DNA from: Betaproteobacteria bacterium | Lineage (GTDB): Bacteria > Pseudomonadota > Gammaproteobacteria > Tethybacterales > Tethybacteraceae | Assembly: GCA_026710225.1 (NCBI GenBank) | Contig: JAPORI010000075.1 | Span: forward strand, 1-7,326 | Reading direction: 5' to 3' | Length of the DNA: 7,326 bases | In this document: in pieces, positions 5,748-7,326 of the stretch | Position numbering within the stretch: position 1 is the stretch's first letter | How the letters are laid out: the number at the start of each line of letters is the position of its first letter | Notes under the pieces: model-generated | Database searches by the model: none | What the model was told of the DNA's origin: nothing | The model's input: only the letters and a program-made list of their open reading frames with translations | Position numbers and translations under genes: made by a program

Positions 5748-6873
5748 GAACCTGAAGTATCTCAAACAGCAGCAGTGCCGGTGCGGCAGCCGCACTCAGA
5801 TAAGGAAACGATTCGAAACCGACTGCGGCCAGAGCAGTGGCCAGAACCAGGGTGTGCAGCAGACCTTTTGCAACGACCCGGGCGGCAGTTGCGTTGGTCA
5901 GCCAGATCGATTCGATGATCGCCAACGATGCATGGCAGGCGATCAGGATGGCCGCACTCGCCGGCAGGGTCGAGGCGAGCACCGCGCAACCGGCCAGCAG
6001 GGCGGCTCCGATGCGCAGGCAGCGGCTGGCGGTAATGTCGAGGATGGCGGCGATTTGCTCGGGGTTGGTGTGGGCGCGGTTGCCCGGTGCCAGCCTAAAC
6101 AGGGCGCCGGCGACATCAGCAACCGAAGCGGCCAGGCAGCAGGCCAGCAGCGCTTGCAGCAGCGGCGCCAGCCCGGCAGCAGCGTTGAAATCCGGCCAGT
6201 AGGCGCTCAGAAACGCCAGCGGAATCACAAATCCGAGCAGCGCCTTGCCCAGCCAGGCGGCCGGCTGCATCAACCCGAGGCTGTTGCGCAGGTTGCGCGG
6301 TTCGAATTCACCGAATACTTCGCCGATTTGCCGGGCCGAGTCGCGCATAGCTCCTTGCGGGCGCACCAGATGGCTGCGGTGCGCCCGGGCAAAAACTGGC
6401 GGGTCCTGATGCGGTGAATCACCGACATACTCCCAGTTGCCGGGACCGTATTTTTCATCCAGCGCATCGGCCTTGCGCCCCGAATGCAGGTTGACTTGCT
6501 CGCTTGAACACAGCAGATCGGAAAACAGTCCCAGCTCTGCGAACACCGCTTCGGCGTGTGGCCGCATCGCCGCGGTCGCTAGCACCAGTTGCCGGCCATC
6601 CTGCTTGCATTTGCGCAGGAAGGTGAGGACATCCTGCCGCCAGATCAGTTGCCCGCCATCGAGTGCAACCCGTTGCGCAACCTGCTGCTTGAGTTTGAGG
6701 CGGCCGCCGGATATTGCCCAGCCAACCAGCCGCAACAGGTTGCCGGGGTGGCGGCGGACAAATTCGAGGCTACTCATCAGCGCCATATCGCCGCTAATCA
6801 GGGTTCCGTCCAGATCGACTGCTATTGTCGGCTGTGAATTGCCGTTGCTTGCCGCTTCTTTCATGTTTACCAT
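5734..6873 (-). CDS. HAD-family phosphatase fused to a short UbiA-like membrane region
   Basis: The 379-residue product has an N-terminal HAD hydrolase domain (about 15-190) with all four motifs: DLDGT (20-24) with nucleophile Asp20, the motif II threonine Thr100 in LATAA, Lys134, and GDSPHQD (151-157). Residues about 197-375 hold some five or six hydrophobic segments that follow the layout of UbiA prenyltransferases in known HAD-UbiA fusions: MQPAAWLGKALLGFVIPL resembles the family's first helix, and ALLACCLAAS its second. Where active UbiA proteins have NDxxDxxxD, this one has AGALFRLAPGN (255-265), and the second Asp motif is also missing. The membrane part is shorter than a full UbiA domain. 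It may be a degenerate or repurposed prenyltransferase domain. The ATG at 6873 has AAGG (6885-6882) eight bases upstream. The last codons and stop lie in the downstream repeat. Confidence 0.8.
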   Translation of the reverse strand: MVNMKEAASNGNSQPTIAVDLDGTLISGDMALMSSLEFVRRHPGNLLRLVGWAISGGRLKLKQQVAQRVALDGGQLIWRQDVLTFLRKCKQDGRQLVLATAAMRPHAEAVFAELGLFSDLLCSSEQVNLHSGRKADALDEKYGPGNWEYVGDSPHQDPPVFARAHRSHLVRPQGAMRDSARQIGEVFGEFEPRNLRNSLGLMQPAAWLGKALLGFVIPLAFLSAYWPDFNAAAGLAPLLQALLACCLAASVADVAGALFRLAPGNRAHTNPEQIAAILDITASRCLRIGAALLAGCAVLASTLPASAAILIACHASLAIIESIWLTNATAARVVAKGLLHTLVLATALAAVGFESFPYLSAAAAPALLLFEILQVRSQK

Positions 6874-7064
6874 TTTAGATGCCTTGCTGCCCGGAAAGGA
6901 ACCGGGGTTGCCGGAAAGATACGGCTTTTTTGCCTAAATCGTGATAAAAGGTATAAAACATGATAAATCATCATAAACCGCCTAAAAAATGTATATTTAC
7001 AGAGAAATCGTAAATTCTGCGTCTGCACCAATTTCCGTCCGGCGGCAAATCAGGGTGCAGCCTG
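6874..7064 (-). promoter_or_regulatory. Leader and AT-rich upstream region of the HAD-UbiA gene with phased TAAA tracts
   Basis: TAAA occurs at 6935, 6945, 6954, 6964, 6974 and 6983, spaced 9 or 10 bases, about one helical turn, so the DNA is likely curved or carries repeated protein sites. An inverted repeat ATGAT-AA-ATCAT lies at 6960-6971. On the minus strand TTTATG (6977-6972) and TATACC (6955-6950), 16 bases apart, are a weak promoter candidate. The leader can form a CCCGG/CCGGG hairpin (6890-6894 with 6902-6906), and CCGGAAAG is repeated 20 bases apart (6891, 6911). No terminator is evident after the ankyrin gene. Confidence 0.4.
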
Positions 7065-7326
7065 CTACCGCATCGCATTGCGCAGCAGCTGATGGGCGCG
7101 GGTGTTTTTCAGCCTGTCGTTTTCTTCAATGTGATCAAGCGGGGTGTCACCGCCATCGTTGGTCAGGGTTGGATCGGCACCGGCAGTCAGCAGCAGTTCG
7201 ATTATCGCCGGCTCCGAGTTGCTCAGCGCCGCCCAGTGCAGCGGGGTGATGCCGTAGTTGGTGCGGCTGTTGATGTCGGCACCGGCATCCAGAAGCAATT
7301 CGAAAACCCGCGGCTCGACATTGTTG
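7065..7326 (-). CDS. Ankyrin-repeat protein, C-terminal end only
   Basis: The window cuts the gene at its 5' side, and 86 residues up to a TAG stop (7067-7065) are visible. Two ankyrin repeats can be read: the end of one (VFELLLDAGADINSRTN), a full repeat (YGITPLHWAA, then PAIIELLLTAGADPTLTN), and the start of a last one (GGDTPLDHIEEND) that passes into a charged C-terminal tail. Ankyrin repeats mediate protein binding, and no catalytic domain is visible, so the role cannot be inferred. The reading frame stays open to the window edge, so the TTG at 7298 is not a real start. It lies upstream of the HAD-UbiA gene on the same strand with a 191-base gap, so a shared transcript is possible but not shown. 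Confidence 0.9.
   Translation of the reverse strand, partial: NNVEPRVFELLLDAGADINSRTNYGITPLHWAALSNSEPAIIELLLTAGADPTLTNDGGDTPLDHIEENDRLKNTRAHQLLRNAMR

Noticed and set aside
6908..6931. Plus-strand intrinsic terminator (GCCG...CGGC followed by six T)
   Set aside because: The stem has only four pairs and no plus-strand gene precedes it. On the strand that is transcribed here the T run would be upstream of the stem.

Overview
The window looks like the chromosome of a GC-rich proteobacterium, most likely beta- or gamma-proteobacterial. It carries the classic heme/translation cluster hemA-prfA-prmC, and its RF1 and glutamyl-tRNA reductase motifs are of the proteobacterial kind. I cannot name a genus.

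Layout. Positions 1-2920 (minus strand) hold hemA (glutamyl-tRNA reductase), prfA (peptide chain release factor 1) and the 5' two-thirds of prmC (the methyltransferase that modifies the GGQ glutamine of RF1). The three genes overlap by 17 and 4 bases and look like one operon. Diverging from hemA at 3060-3554 (plus strand) is a small membrane-anchored DM13-domain protein. At 3767-5337 (plus strand) lies a complete type II restriction-modification operon of the EcoRV family. The D12-class adenine methyltransferase comes first, and the endonuclease follows with a 4-base ATGA overlap. The EcoRV catalytic and base-recognition residues are conserved, so GATATC is the predicted site. At 5734-6873 (minus strand) is a fusion of a HAD phosphatase domain with a short UbiA-like membrane region that has lost its Asp-rich motifs. 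At 7065-7326 (minus strand) is the C-terminal end of an ankyrin-repeat protein.

The most interesting part is non-coding. The roughly 400 bases between the endonuclease gene and the HAD gene hold a cluster of perfect inverted repeats (5381-5480), followed by two tandem units of about 130 bp (5490-5618 and 5617-5747). The units share a 71-bp core (69 of 71 identical) and an identical 25-bp end, but differ in the middle, which can fold into a long stem in each unit. A diverged copy of the core (3683-3743) lies just upstream of the methyltransferase gene and contains its best promoter candidate. The restriction-modification operon is therefore bracketed by related structured elements. One of them also supplies the last codons and stop of the HAD-UbiA gene. 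This suggests a mobile cassette boundary, a repeated regulatory element, or both.

How the genes work together: HemA makes the first committed tetrapyrrole precursor, and RF1 and PrmC form an enzyme-substrate pair in translation termination. The methyltransferase and endonuclease form a self-contained defence module that seems to have been placed between the DM13 and HAD genes. The functions of the DM13, HAD-UbiA and ankyrin proteins here are unknown.
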